The notes under the pieces: generated by a model
The model's input: the letters and a program-made list of their open reading frames with translations, nothing else
Told to the model about the DNA's origin: nothing
The model's database searches: none
Part shown: piece after piece, positions 1-8,236 of the stretch
Layout of the letters: each line of letters begins with the position of its first letter
How positions within the stretch are numbered: the stretch's first letter is position 1
Origin: Labilithrix sp.
Lineage (GTDB): Bacteria; Myxococcota_A; Polyangia; Polyangiales; Polyangiaceae
DNA: 64,000 nt
NCBI GenBank assembly: GCA_019637225.1
Contig: JAHBWC010000003.1
Span: 1 to 64,000 of the forward strand
Direction of reading: 5' to 3'
Program-made: the position numbers and the translations under genes

Positions 1-117
1 CGGCGGGATCTCGGGGCACGGCTCGGCCGGAGGCGGAGGCGTGGGCTCGGAGATGGAGTCGGACCCACACGCCGCGAGCGCGGCGAAGAACCAGGGAAGA
101 ACGGAAGCGCGACGCAC
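1..117 (-). CDS. Putative lipoprotein, N-terminal part only (runs off the left edge)
   Basis: Reading leftward from a GTG at 117, the frame is open for 39 codons to the window edge and encodes a classic lipoprotein signal peptide. It has Arg-Arg near the start, a hydrophobic core (VLPWFFAALAA) and a lipobox Leu-Ala-Ala-Cys with Cys at residue 17. A Gly-Ser-Asp run and a Pro-rich linker (PTPPPPAEP) follow, typical of exported myxobacterial lipoproteins. No strong ribosome-binding site precedes the GTG and no ATG is available, so the start is uncertain. The function cannot be told because the mature domain lies outside the window. The 281 bp to the next gene (118-398) hold nothing I can recognise except the presumed divergent promoters. 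Confidence 0.6.
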   Translation of the reverse strand, partial: MRRASVLPWFFAALAACGSDSISEPTPPPPAEPCPEIPP

Positions 118-398
118 GGAGCCAGGTATAGAGCAACAGGGCGGGGCGCGCCGGTGCCGATTTCGAATCCGAGGGGAGCAGGGCCGAATCGGAGGGTCGC
201 CTTCATTTCCGCTGTCGCGTTCGCACCACAGATCCGAGGCGAGTGTTGCGTGTCGGCACTGTCCGACAGGTCGTGTCCGAGGCACGCGGCGACCACCGCG
301 TCGCGATCGAGCCGAGCGAGAGGCCCACATTCTTGCTGGTATCACCGCGTCCGCCGGCATCGGGAGCCGCGCGGCACGGAAGTCGCTAGGCTCGACGT

Positions 399-1187
399 AT
401 GCATCATGCAAGGTGGTGGTTCGTGGGTCTCGTCGCCCTCTTCGTCTCGGCTCCTGCGTGCTCGAGCGACTCCGAGGACGACGACAAGTTCTCCGAGAGC
501 CATCAGGTCAGCGAGCTGAACGCGTCGTACGGCGCGTTCGCCGACGAGGGCAGGCTCAGGATCTTCGCCGCGCTGCTCGGTCGGAAGGGGTTCGTTCGCC
601 TGCGCGGCGGCGACGCGATCGAGATCGACGTCGACGGCCAGCGCACGCCGAGCACCGAGCGGCTGCTCGACGATCGGGTCCACTACATCGCCGACGTCCC
701 CGCGCCGGCGGGTGAGACCGAGGTCACGATCACGTTCGTGCGCGGCGTCGAGCGCGTCGTCGGCAAGATCCGGATCTACTCCGCGTTCGAGCTCGTGGCG
801 CCGCCGAAGAGCATCAAGAAGGGCGGACGCGCCGAGATCGACGTCGACCCGCGGCCCGACCTGTCCAAGTGGCCCGGCTTCTTCGGGCCGGGCCTCGTCG
901 CGAAGGCGGAGCTGATCGGCGACTGCATCGAGACCGGCTCGCAGCTGATCGATCTGTGCGCGGCCGACAGCGAGGCGGGCAAATGCACGCAGGCGTATCC
1001 CGTGACGCTCGACGCCGCGAAGCTCGTGCTCCGACCCGGCACGAGCTCCTGCAAGTTGGCCGCGCAGGTGCGCCTCGCCGCCGGCGGCTCACCATTCGAA
1101 GGGACGGGGCCCGCGAAGAAGACGTTCAAGGGAGGCGGCTTCGAGGGCTACCGCGTTCGCGGGTTCGAGCTCGAGCTCACGGACTGA
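399..1187 (+). CDS. Hypothetical lipoprotein (262 aa)
   Basis: Secreted protein of unknown function. The N-terminus (residues 1-20) is a signal peptide with His-His-Ala-Arg, a hydrophobic core (WWFVGLVALFV) and the lipobox Ala-Pro-Ala-Cys, placing the lipidated Cys at 21. An acidic Ser/Asp linker follows (SSDSEDDDK). The rest is a soluble domain with alternating beta-rich stretches (for example residues 110-140, a beta-sandwich-like pattern) and four or five Cys near residues 180-225 that could form disulfides in the periplasm. ATG at 399 is chosen because it gives the complete signal peptide. No family was recognised. It stands alone, 131 bp before the next plus-strand gene. Confidence 0.8.
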   Translation: MHHARWWFVGLVALFVSAPACSSDSEDDDKFSESHQVSELNASYGAFADEGRLRIFAALLGRKGFVRLRGGDAIEIDVDGQRTPSTERLLDDRVHYIADVPAPAGETEVTITFVRGVERVVGKIRIYSAFELVAPPKSIKKGGRAEIDVDPRPDLSKWPGFFGPGLVAKAELIGDCIETGSQLIDLCAADSEAGKCTQAYPVTLDAAKLVLRPGTSSCKLAAQVRLAAGGSPFEGTGPAKKTFKGGGFEGYRVRGFELELTD

Positions 1188-1318
1188 CGCGGTCACTGCG
1201 GCCCCACGGTGGCAAGGCGACTGACCGTGGGCCCGTATCCTCCACAAGTGTGTTCGGCCTGCGGTTCGAGCGGGCGTGACGTCGGGGCCGCTCGTAATCT
1301 CGACGTCGGAGGATCTCG

Positions 1319-2113
1319 ATGAAGAAGGTGTTGGTTTCGGTCGTCGTCGGTCTCGTTTCGATCGCGTGCGGGGGAAGCAGCGGTGAAGGCCCGCCCCCCG
1401 GCGATCCGTACGGGACGGAGTCCGGCACGACCGTCGTCGTCGGTGCGGGCGCGGGCGCCGGCACCGTGACGAAGACGCCCGGCGGCGATCAGTGCATTCA
1501 GCTTCCGTCCGGCGAGTGCGTGCGGCCGCAGGACAAGTGCAAGCAGGGTGAGCGGGCGGACGTCGTCATCGATTCGCGCGGCAAGGTCGTCGAGATCATC
1601 TGCTATCCGGCCGCGCCGAAGCCGGCGCCCGTCGATGCGGAGGGAAACGTCGACCTCGGCAAGGAGAACAAGGCCGTCGTCTCGATCGGCGACGTCGCCG
1701 GCGACGTGACGTCGAAGGGGAACAACGTCACCGTCTACGGTCAGGGCCCGGGCCTCTCGACCATCGGCGGCAAGGTGGCCGCCGAGGGCAACAACTTCGC
1801 GATGCGCGGCGTCACCGTGAAGGGAAACGTCGAGCTGACCGGGAACAACGCAGCGCTCGTCCTGTGCGTGGTCGAGGGTGACGTCATCATCCGCGGCAAC
1901 AACACGGTCATCGCCGACTGCACCGTGCTCGGCAAGATCGACATCGACGGCAACAACAGCGTCCTCGTCGCGAACAAGGTCGGCAAGGGCATCGCGCTCT
2001 CGGATGCGAAGAACACCGTCTGCGACGGGAACACGTCCTGGACCGACGCGAACGGGAACAAGATCCTCGATCCGGGAGAGGGCGGCGACGCGATCACCTG
2101 CTCGCAGAAGTAG
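1319..2113 (+). CDS. Lipoprotein with DUF3060-like Gly-Asn-Asn repeats (264 aa)
   Basis: Residues 1-16 form a signal peptide (MKKVLVSVVVGLVSIA) with lipid-acceptor Cys17, followed by a Gly/Ser/Pro-rich linker. The C-terminal half (about residues 110-240) is built of short repeats of roughly 20 residues containing Gly-Asn-Asn (KGNNVTV, EGNNFAM, TGNNAAL, RGNNTVI, DGNNSVL) alternating with Val/Ile strands. This is the pattern of DUF3060 and of small right-handed beta-helix or bactofilin-like folds, and suggests an elongated surface or periplasmic scaffold. A Cys pair around residues 58-65 and another near the C-terminus could be disulfides. The chosen ATG at 1319 follows GAGGATCTCG, a reasonable ribosome-binding site. 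No enzymatic residues are evident, and the role is unknown. Confidence 0.82.
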   Translation: MKKVLVSVVVGLVSIACGGSSGEGPPPGDPYGTESGTTVVVGAGAGAGTVTKTPGGDQCIQLPSGECVRPQDKCKQGERADVVIDSRGKVVEIICYPAAPKPAPVDAEGNVDLGKENKAVVSIGDVAGDVTSKGNNVTVYGQGPGLSTIGGKVAAEGNNFAMRGVTVKGNVELTGNNAALVLCVVEGDVIIRGNNTVIADCTVLGKIDIDGNNSVLVANKVGKGIALSDAKNTVCDGNTSWTDANGNKILDPGEGGDAITCSQK

Positions 2114-2152
2114 CGCGGGCCGCGTCGTCGTCCACGCGACGATGTCACTCAC

Positions 2153-2183
2153 ACCTCCTCGCGACCGAGGTCGTCGAGGAGGT
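2153..2183 (+). terminator. GC-rich stem-loop after the DUF3060-like gene
   Basis: Arms ACCTCCTCG (2153-2161) and CGAGGAGGT (2175-2183) are perfectly complementary. The 13-nt interval can itself pair CGAC with GTCG, giving a nearly continuous hairpin 40 bp past the stop codon. There is no U-tract, so this is a terminator-like structure or transcript-stabilising hairpin and not a canonical intrinsic terminator. Confidence 0.4.
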
Positions 2184-2334
2184 CGTGCGCGTGGACCCTC
2201 GCAGAGACCTTCGGGCTCGTCCAGCGATCCTCCAGGCGATATCCCGGTCGGCTTCGTCCTCACCCCGGCGGGTGATGGGCGGGGGCCCGCTTTGGCTGGT
2301 CCGATGTCGGCTCGGCGACAACAGGGGAGGAACG

Positions 2335-3948
2335 ATGGGTCACAAGGTGCTCGTCACGAACGTCGGGATGCTCGAGCGGAAGTACAAGGCCGCCGGCTGG
2401 AAGAAGATCGACGCCGCGCTCCAGGCGCTCGTTCAGGCGGACGACAAGCGCGGGATCACGACGTCGGTCGTCGCCCTCGACAGCGCGACGGCGATGAGCC
2501 CGTACAAGGCGCCCATCGTGTCGGCGGTCGACGACGAGAAGGCGACCAAGCGTGGCATCGACGCGATCGCCGCCAAGCACCCCGGCGCCGCCATCGTCAT
2601 CGTCGGCGCCGGTGACGTCGTCTGCACGCAGTCGCTCGAGAACCCGCTCTTCACCGGCGACCTCGAGGACGATCCCGACGAGACGGTGCCGAGCGATCTC
2701 CCCTACGCCAGCACGGCGAAGTACTCGACGCGCATCCTCGACTTCATCCGCCCGACGCGCGTCGTCTCGAGGGTCCCCGATCTCGTCGCGGCGAGCACGA
2801 CGAAGCACCTCCTCGCCAACCTCGCGACGGCGGCCTCGTGGAAGTCACGGCGAGCCGTCAGTTACGCGAAGGGCCACGCGGTGAGCGCGCACGTGTGGAG
2901 GAAGGCCACGCGCCGCCTCGTCAACACGCTCTTCGGGAAGGAGGCCGGTCTCCATCTGTCGCCGACGGCAGGCCCGGACTGGACGGCGTCGCAGCTGTCG
3001 CCGCGCCTCCACTTGATCAACTGCCACGGCGGCGAGGCCGACCCGAAGTTCTACGGCGAGGACGAGCACGCACAGGTCGTCTCGCACGTGGCACGAAAGC
3101 TCCGCGGAAAGTTCGTGGACGGCACGGTCGTCGCGGCGGAGTGCTGCTACGGCGCCCAGCTCTACGATCCGAGCATCGACGACGAAGGCATCTGCCACGC
3201 GTACCTCGGCGGCGGAGCCTACGCGTTCGTCGGGAGCACCAACGTCGCGTACGGACCCGCAGAGCCGCCGAACGGCTACGCGGACGTGCTCTGTCTCCAC
3301 TTTCTGCAGGGCATCAAGAAGGGCATGACGACCGGCGAGGCGCTGCTCTCGGCGCGCGCCGCGCTCGTCGCCAAGGCCGGCAAGATCGATCCCGTCACGC
3401 AGAAGACCGTGGCTCAGTTCTATCTCCTCGGAGACGCGACCGTGCGGCCGGTGCAGGGCAGCCCGAGCAAGTCGGCGGCCGTCGCGCCGAAGGGGCTCGT
3501 CGGGGCACGTGCCGGGTTCGATGCGATGTTCGCGACGCAAGGGCCCGTCGCGGTCGAGAAGCGCTCCGCACGAGGCGCTCCGGCGGCCGTCCGGAGCGAG
3601 CTCGCGGCGCTCACCGCCTCGCGCGGGCTGGTCGTCTCGAAGACCCTCTCGTTCGACGTCGAGGCGCCGGACGGGGGCGATGGGCCGGCGTCGCTCCCGG
3701 CGGCGGCCGCGCTCGGGTTCGCGGTAGCTCGCCCGAAGGCCGCACACCGAGCGCGGCGTTCGGCGTCTCCGGCACGCCTTCACGTCGTGTTCGCGAAGCG
3801 AGACGGCGCCGCCTCGGCGCCGGCGCCGGCGAAGAAGACGTCGTCGCGTCGCGCGCCCGCGGATCGGAAGCTCAGCGGTCGCGTGCTCTTCCTCGTCGAC
3901 GAGGTGGACGGCGAGGTGCGTCAGGTCCGGGAGTTGCACCGCAAGTAG
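2335..3948 (+). CDS. Caspase-fold cysteine peptidase, C25 (gingipain)-like (537 aa)
   Basis: Predicted clan CD cysteine peptidase. The likely dyad is His231 in LINCHGGE and Cys270 or Cys271 in VVAAECCYGAQ, about 40 residues apart at the ends of consecutive hydrophobic strands, as in C25 and CHAT-type proteases. After it comes the glycine-rich strand GGGAYAFVGSTNVAYG, and then FYLLGDATVRPV, which matches the LLGDP-type strand that closes the C25 catalytic domain. The C-terminal 150 residues are Ala/Lys/Arg-rich and low in complexity. ATG 2335 is chosen because AGGGGAGG precedes it. The frame is open further upstream, but that part has no domain. There is no signal peptide, so the enzyme should be cytoplasmic, unlike secreted gingipains. 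The neighbouring 80-aa gene starts 25 bp downstream on the same strand and may be co-transcribed. Substrate unknown. Confidence 0.72.
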   Translation: MGHKVLVTNVGMLERKYKAAGWKKIDAALQALVQADDKRGITTSVVALDSATAMSPYKAPIVSAVDDEKATKRGIDAIAAKHPGAAIVIVGAGDVVCTQSLENPLFTGDLEDDPDETVPSDLPYASTAKYSTRILDFIRPTRVVSRVPDLVAASTTKHLLANLATAASWKSRRAVSYAKGHAVSAHVWRKATRRLVNTLFGKEAGLHLSPTAGPDWTASQLSPRLHLINCHGGEADPKFYGEDEHAQVVSHVARKLRGKFVDGTVVAAECCYGAQLYDPSIDDEGICHAYLGGGAYAFVGSTNVAYGPAEPPNGYADVLCLHFLQGIKKGMTTGEALLSARAALVAKAGKIDPVTQKTVAQFYLLGDATVRPVQGSPSKSAAVAPKGLVGARAGFDAMFATQGPVAVEKRSARGAPAAVRSELAALTASRGLVVSKTLSFDVEAPDGGDGPASLPAAAALGFAVARPKAAHRARRSASPARLHVVFAKRDGAASAPAPAKKTSSRRAPADRKLSGRVLFLVDEVDGEVRQVRELHRK

Positions 3949-3973
3949 CCTCCGTCATACTGGAGAGGTGCTC

Positions 3974-4210
3974 GTGGAGAAGTTCACCGGGCTCGTGCAA
4001 CGACGCGTCGTCGCCAGAGGCTCGAAGAGCGAGCGCGAGGCGATCACACTGGTGACGCCCGAGCGTGAGCTCATCCTGCGGCGCCGTGGCGGAAATGCCT
4101 ACGGCGACGACACGCTCGACGGCCTCGTCGGCAAACGGGTCGCCTTCGACGGCGTGGCTCAAGGCACGACGCTCATCGTCTCCGACTGGCAGCTCCTGCC
4201 GAGCCGCTGA
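3974..4210 (+). CDS. Small hypothetical protein (about 78 aa)
   Basis: A short protein with good codon bias and a compact, beta-rich pattern (EKFTGLVQRRVVARGSKSE, then RELILRRRGGNAYGDD, then GKRVAFDGV and TTLIVSDWQLL). It resembles a small five-stranded barrel or OB-like fold, but I do not recognise the family. Two GTG codons are possible starts, 3968 and 3974. I chose 3974 because the GGAGAGG at 3962-3968 is then correctly spaced, whereas it overlaps the first GTG. The gene lies 25 bp after the C25-like peptidase on the same strand and could be a partner of it. It ends just before a hairpin at the convergent junction. Confidence 0.6.
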   Translation: MEKFTGLVQRRVVARGSKSEREAITLVTPERELILRRRGGNAYGDDTLDGLVGKRVAFDGVAQGTTLIVSDWQLLPSR

Positions 4211-4232
4211 GGGCGCCGGACGCGCTCGCGGG

Positions 4233-4258
4233 CGCGGCGCGTCGTAGGGCGCGCCGCG
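4233..4258. terminator. Stem-loop at a convergent gene junction
   Basis: CGCGGCGCG (4233-4241) and CGCGCCGCG (4250-4258) form a perfect 9-bp stem with an 8-nt loop. It sits exactly between the stop codons of a plus-strand and a minus-strand gene. No T-run follows on either side. It probably serves as a bidirectional terminator-like hairpin. Confidence 0.42.
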
Positions 4259-4259
4259 A

Positions 4260-6809
4260 TCAGAAGAAGATCGGGTTCGTGACGGCGAACGGCTTGCGGC
4301 CCGGGTGCACCGGCGCGAGATCGCCCTCACCCTTGGCGTGGAAGACGACCCAGTGGCGCGCGCTGCTCTGCGCGGCGGCGACGTTCACGGTCGCCTCGTA
4401 GCGCTTGCCGGGATCCGCGGACGGGACGGCCGTGAGGCCGATCGTCTCCGTCGTCACGCCGTCGACGATCACCTCGAGCGACGATGCCGAGAACCAGCTC
4501 GGCGACTGAACGACGACCTTGTACGCGCCGGCCGCCGCCGTGCCGCCGGGGCCGACGCCGCCGGGCGCCTCCGCCGTGATGTAGAGGCCGCCGCTGATCG
4601 TCGCGGCGCCGGCGCGGAGCGCGTCGCGCACGAGCTCGGGGGTGAGCTTCGTCGGATCGTCGTGGCCGAAGCGCATGCACGTGCGGGGGTAGCCGACGGG
4701 CGAGCTCCTCTGATCGTGGCTGTCGGATGCGCCGGTCGCCCAGTAGGTGTGCCCGGCGTTGAGGAGCGCGAACCAGTCGGCGACGGACTTGTCGCGGTTC
4801 TCGTCGAGGCCGCTGTCGTTGAAGACCTCGATGGCGCCGAACTCGTTGCTCCACAGCTCCGGATCGCCCTTGCCGGTGGCGCGATCGAGGCTGGCGGCGC
4901 TGAAGTAGCCGCCGAAGCCGGCGCTGCTCGGGTGGTTGATGATGAGGACGGGCTTCTCCGGGAGCTCGTTCACCTGCTTGAAGAAGCCGGGCGGCTCCTT
5001 GCCGACCCAGTCGACGGCGCCGTTGTTCGGCGCGCCGGGACGCGGGTAGAGCGGGATGACGCCGAAGTGTCCCCACGTGAACGTCGTCAGCTCCTCGGAC
5101 GGCATGCCGAAGGCCCACTTCGTCAGGCCGAGGCGCTGGATGATCGGCTGAAAATCGATGATCCACTCGTGCTCGCTCGAGACGGGGATGTCGAGACCGT
5201 CGGCGATCGCGCCCTTGACCTTCTCGTCGGCGGGATCGGACGAGTCCGCGGAGTAGAACGAGTGGATGTGGAAGTCGGCGCACATGACGCCGCCCGTGTC
5301 GACCGTGCGCGCGAGCTTCGCCTCGACCACCACGGGCGCCGCCGGATCGGCGGTCACCGGCGTGTCGAGGAGCTCGTACTCGTAGCCGCGCGAGACGATG
5401 ACGCGGTGGTCGCCCGGCGGCACCGGGAGCGCCGTGTTGCCCGTGACCGCGAAGTCCTGCCAGAGGCGTCCGTTCACCTCTTCGCGGAGGCCGAACGCGG
5501 CGGGCGCGGGCACCGGCGGCGTCGTCGGGATGACCTGGACGCGCACGGGGATCGCCTCGCCCGTGACGCTGTCGGTCGCCTTCACCTGGATGATGGCGCG
5601 CTTCGGCAGCGTGAGGTCGGCGGTGGCTGCGCCGTCGGCCACGGCGGTCGCGGACGGGATCGCCCATCCCTTCAAGGTCGGCGTGAGCGAGACCGCGCCC
5701 GGAGGGACGTGGAGGACGTACTGGCCCTCGGCGTTCGTGAGCGCGCGCGTGAGGTACCTGCCGTCGGGAGCGGTCGCGTGAACGAACGCGCCGGCGAGGC
5801 CCGCGCCGCCCTCTTCCTTCAGCGTGCCGCGGACCTCGCGCCACGCCGGCTCGCCGTACGCGCGGCGCTTGGCCTCGAGCAGCCCGTCGATGCCGGGGCC
5901 GCCGGTGGCGATCTCGAGGTAGTCGACGGTCTTCTTCTCGCACGCCTCTGCCGAGAGGCCCTGGATGCTGAAGAGCTGGAAGCCGCTCACCTCGAGCTCG
6001 GAGCGGATCGGACGGCCCTCCGCGGCGCGGACGAGGAACGCGGAGTCGCCGCTGTCGAACGCGACCCACGGCCCCTCGCCCTTCGGCGGCGCGAAGCCAT
6101 TCGCCTCCGTGAAGATCTGGCTGCGCGACGCGTGGAAGAAGCCGACGCGCTGGAGGTTCGCGAAGTCGACGAGCTCGTCGCTCGCGTTCGCGATCGAGAG
6201 GCGGTAGGTGATCTTCTCGGCCCCCGGCTCGAGGACGTAGTCGATCGCCGCGGGGAAGCCGTACTCCGCCTGGGACAGGGCCTTGAAGGTGTCGAGGAAC
6301 GGGATGTTCTCGAGGACGCCGGAGACGCGCACGATCGCCGCCTTGCCGTCGCTGCCGTCGGCGATGACGCTCACCTTGTCGGGCCTCACGGTCTGGCGCG
6401 ACAGCGCGACGAGCGTCTCGCCGTACTGCGAGACGCCGGTGGGCTTGCCGTCGGCGCCGACCGGCTCGATCGCGACGATGTCGCCGCCGAACGGCGAGTA
6501 GCCGTCGGCGCGGCCCTCGGCCTCGATGTAGACCGCGATGCGATCGTTCGCGAGCGCGAAGTCGCCCACGCGGACGTGCTGGCGCGCGAGCGGGCTCCGG
6601 ATGATCTGCGCGGCGTCGACGATCTTCCCGGCGCGGGCCTGGCCGGCCGCCTTGGCGCCAAAGGGATCGGCGTGGCCGTCGCCTCCGCTCTCGAAGCGGA
6701 AGTCCGCGAGGCCGTTGCACGGGCTCGTCAGGGCGGTGCGAGCGGGATCGGAGGAGCAAGCGAAGACGGCGACGCCGAGGGCGGCGAGCACGAGGCCACG
6801 GCACTTCAT
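4260..6809 (-). CDS. PHP-domain metallohydrolase lipoprotein (CehA/McbA-like, 849 aa)
   Basis: Exported lipoprotein: signal peptide MKCRGLVLAALGVAVFA with Cys18, then CSSD. Residues about 60-310 are a beta-rich region. About 320-380 is a carboxypeptidase-regulatory-like (CarboxypepD_reg) domain (REVRGTLKEEGG through TRALTNAEGQYVLHVPPG), and a second beta domain follows. From residue 508 there is a PHP phosphoesterase domain: DFHIHS with His514 and His516, VSSEHEWIIDF, INHPSS, EVFNDSG and TGASDSHD supply the scattered metal ligands expected of the family. PHP domains hydrolyse phosphoester or related bonds with a trinuclear metal site; the substrate here is unknown. The start at 6809 is fixed by the signal peptide. 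It is the last gene of a minus-strand run, 127 bp after the DUF4129-like gene, and its own promoter is likely. Confidence 0.82.
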   Translation of the reverse strand: MKCRGLVLAALGVAVFACSSDPARTALTSPCNGLADFRFESGGDGHADPFGAKAAGQARAGKIVDAAQIIRSPLARQHVRVGDFALANDRIAVYIEAEGRADGYSPFGGDIVAIEPVGADGKPTGVSQYGETLVALSRQTVRPDKVSVIADGSDGKAAIVRVSGVLENIPFLDTFKALSQAEYGFPAAIDYVLEPGAEKITYRLSIANASDELVDFANLQRVGFFHASRSQIFTEANGFAPPKGEGPWVAFDSGDSAFLVRAAEGRPIRSELEVSGFQLFSIQGLSAEACEKKTVDYLEIATGGPGIDGLLEAKRRAYGEPAWREVRGTLKEEGGAGLAGAFVHATAPDGRYLTRALTNAEGQYVLHVPPGAVSLTPTLKGWAIPSATAVADGAATADLTLPKRAIIQVKATDSVTGEAIPVRVQVIPTTPPVPAPAAFGLREEVNGRLWQDFAVTGNTALPVPPGDHRVIVSRGYEYELLDTPVTADPAAPVVVEAKLARTVDTGGVMCADFHIHSFYSADSSDPADEKVKGAIADGLDIPVSSEHEWIIDFQPIIQRLGLTKWAFGMPSEELTTFTWGHFGVIPLYPRPGAPNNGAVDWVGKEPPGFFKQVNELPEKPVLIINHPSSAGFGGYFSAASLDRATGKGDPELWSNEFGAIEVFNDSGLDENRDKSVADWFALLNAGHTYWATGASDSHDQRSSPVGYPRTCMRFGHDDPTKLTPELVRDALRAGAATISGGLYITAEAPGGVGPGGTAAAGAYKVVVQSPSWFSASSLEVIVDGVTTETIGLTAVPSADPGKRYEATVNVAAAQSSARHWVVFHAKGEGDLAPVHPGRKPFAVTNPIFF

Positions 6810-6936
6810 GGATCCGGATGTTAGACGCCCTGGCGGATCCGCGCGAGCGGGCCCGACCGCCGTGGCGGCATGGAGACGCGTAGCGCGGGGCGTCGGACCG
6901 CGCCGACACGCGGGCGCCCGGACGTGGCGCGCGGGT

Positions 6937-8223
6937 TCACTCGAGCGGGCGCCACAGGTTCTTCACCGTCGCCCAGACGCCGAGGCGCTCGCGGAGCGAT
7001 CGCGCGGCTCCGGTCGCGTGGCCTCGCATCGCGATCGCGTCCCCGCGCTGCACGGTGAAGCCGTAGCGGGTGCGAACGTAGATCTCCGCGGCCTTCTCGA
7101 GATCCGGCGTCGAGCGGTCGACCGCGCGGATCCGCGTCATGAGCTGCTCGACCGAGTCGGCGGACGTCGGCACGACCCCGGCGTCCTCGGCGGCGATGCG
7201 TACGTACTCCCAGAGGTTGTCGATTCGCTCCGACGGAGGCGTCAACACCACGGGCGTCTTCAGGTGCGAGAGCAAGAGCGCGCGCTTCGCGGGCCGGTAG
7301 AGGACGAGCAAGAAGAGCAGCGGCCAGAGCTTCGGGAGCGTCTCCTTCGCGGCCGCGGCCATCTTCTGGAGCTGGCGGGCGATCCCCTCGCCGTCGAAGC
7401 TCGGCGTCCGGCGCTCCGACCGATCGCGCTCGCTCGACTCGCGGTGCCCCTCGCGATCGCCCTTGCCGGTGCGCCACAGGTACGGAGCGAGCAGGGCGGT
7501 GCCGCCGAAGAGCAGCGCCGCGACGACGAGGAGTGGCAGGACGTTTCGCCGCGGGATCGCCGCGGCGCGTGTCTTCTTCGCCTCCGCCTTCGCGATGCGC
7601 CGGGCCGCGGCGCCCGAGAGCGCCTGCCACATCTCGACCCGCGCGGCTTGCTTCGCCGCGAGGTAGAAGAGCCAGAGGACCAGAAAGCAGCCGAGGAAGA
7701 GGAGCGGGACCGGGAGCCAGGCCGAGACCTTGTTCTCTTCCCACGCGTTGACGCGGCCTTCTTCGTTGAGGATCAGAAAGACGCCGCCGATCCATCCGAC
7801 CGCGGGCCAGAACGAGGCGAAGAGCTCCCACCGGTGCATCAGCGAGAGCAGCCCGCACGGGAACGCGAAGCAGAAGAAGACCATCGGCACCGCGAGGTAT
7901 TCGCCGCCGGGCGGACGGGCGAGCGACATCATCCACGCGGCTCCGGTGATGAAGCAGCCCGAGGCGATGAAGACCGGGAGCGCCCGCAACCGCAGGATCG
8001 CGATGAGCTGTCCGAGGAGGACTCCGACGAGGCCGGCAGCGGTGCCCAGCATGAAGATCAGGACGTCCCTGCCGCTGCCACGCGAGTACCACGCGGAGGT
8101 GAGGACGAGCGCGAGCGAGCCGAGCGCCGTGAAGAGGAAGTACGCGAGCGCGGGGCGCCACGCGAGGCGCAGCGCCTCCTTGAGCGGCGGAGTCCAGCGC
8201 GGGACGCGCGTGCGGCTGGTCAT
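6937..8223 (-). CDS. Multi-pass membrane protein with DUF4129-like C-terminal domain (428 aa)
   Basis: ATG at 8223, 14 bp after the DUF58 gene stop, is preferred over an upstream in-frame start because the extra N-terminal residues are only Arg/Ser-rich shadow sequence. There are six to seven hydrophobic segments in the first 230 residues (for example ALAYFLFTALGSLALVL, FMLGTAAGLVGVLLG, LPVPLLFLGCFLVLWLFY). Two more follow around residues 235-260 and 315-335. The cytosolic C-terminal part (NLWEYVRIAAEDAGVV through VRTRYGF) has the pattern of DUF4129, the helical domain that accompanies transglutaminase/DUF58/MoxR clusters. The gene order MoxR-DUF58-this gene supports a role in a MoxR-type envelope chaperone or maturation module. 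The exact function is unknown. Confidence 0.72.
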   Translation of the reverse strand: MTSRTRVPRWTPPLKEALRLAWRPALAYFLFTALGSLALVLTSAWYSRGSGRDVLIFMLGTAAGLVGVLLGQLIAILRLRALPVFIASGCFITGAAWMMSLARPPGGEYLAVPMVFFCFAFPCGLLSLMHRWELFASFWPAVGWIGGVFLILNEEGRVNAWEENKVSAWLPVPLLFLGCFLVLWLFYLAAKQAARVEMWQALSGAAARRIAKAEAKKTRAAAIPRRNVLPLLVVAALLFGGTALLAPYLWRTGKGDREGHRESSERDRSERRTPSFDGEGIARQLQKMAAAAKETLPKLWPLLFLLVLYRPAKRALLLSHLKTPVVLTPPSERIDNLWEYVRIAAEDAGVVPTSADSVEQLMTRIRAVDRSTPDLEKAAEIYVRTRYGFTVQRGDAIAMRGHATGAARSLRERLGVWATVKNLWRPLE

Positions 8224-8236
8224 TGGGCGCCCGCCG

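Noticed and set aside
155-180. TTCGAATCC-like stretch resembling a tRNA T-loop
   Set aside because: The flanking bases do not form a 5-bp T-stem, and no acceptor stem or anticodon arm can be drawn around it.
4305-6824. Long plus-strand open frame antisense to the PHP-domain gene (about 840 codons)
   Set aside because: It has Arg/Asp/Ala-only composition with no domain, signal or ribosome-binding site, and is a by-product of high G/C third positions in the real gene.
6810-6840. GGATCCG/CGGATCC inverted repeat upstream of the PHP gene
   Set aside because: A 7-bp match in very GC-rich DNA whose left arm touches the start codon; too weak to call an operator.
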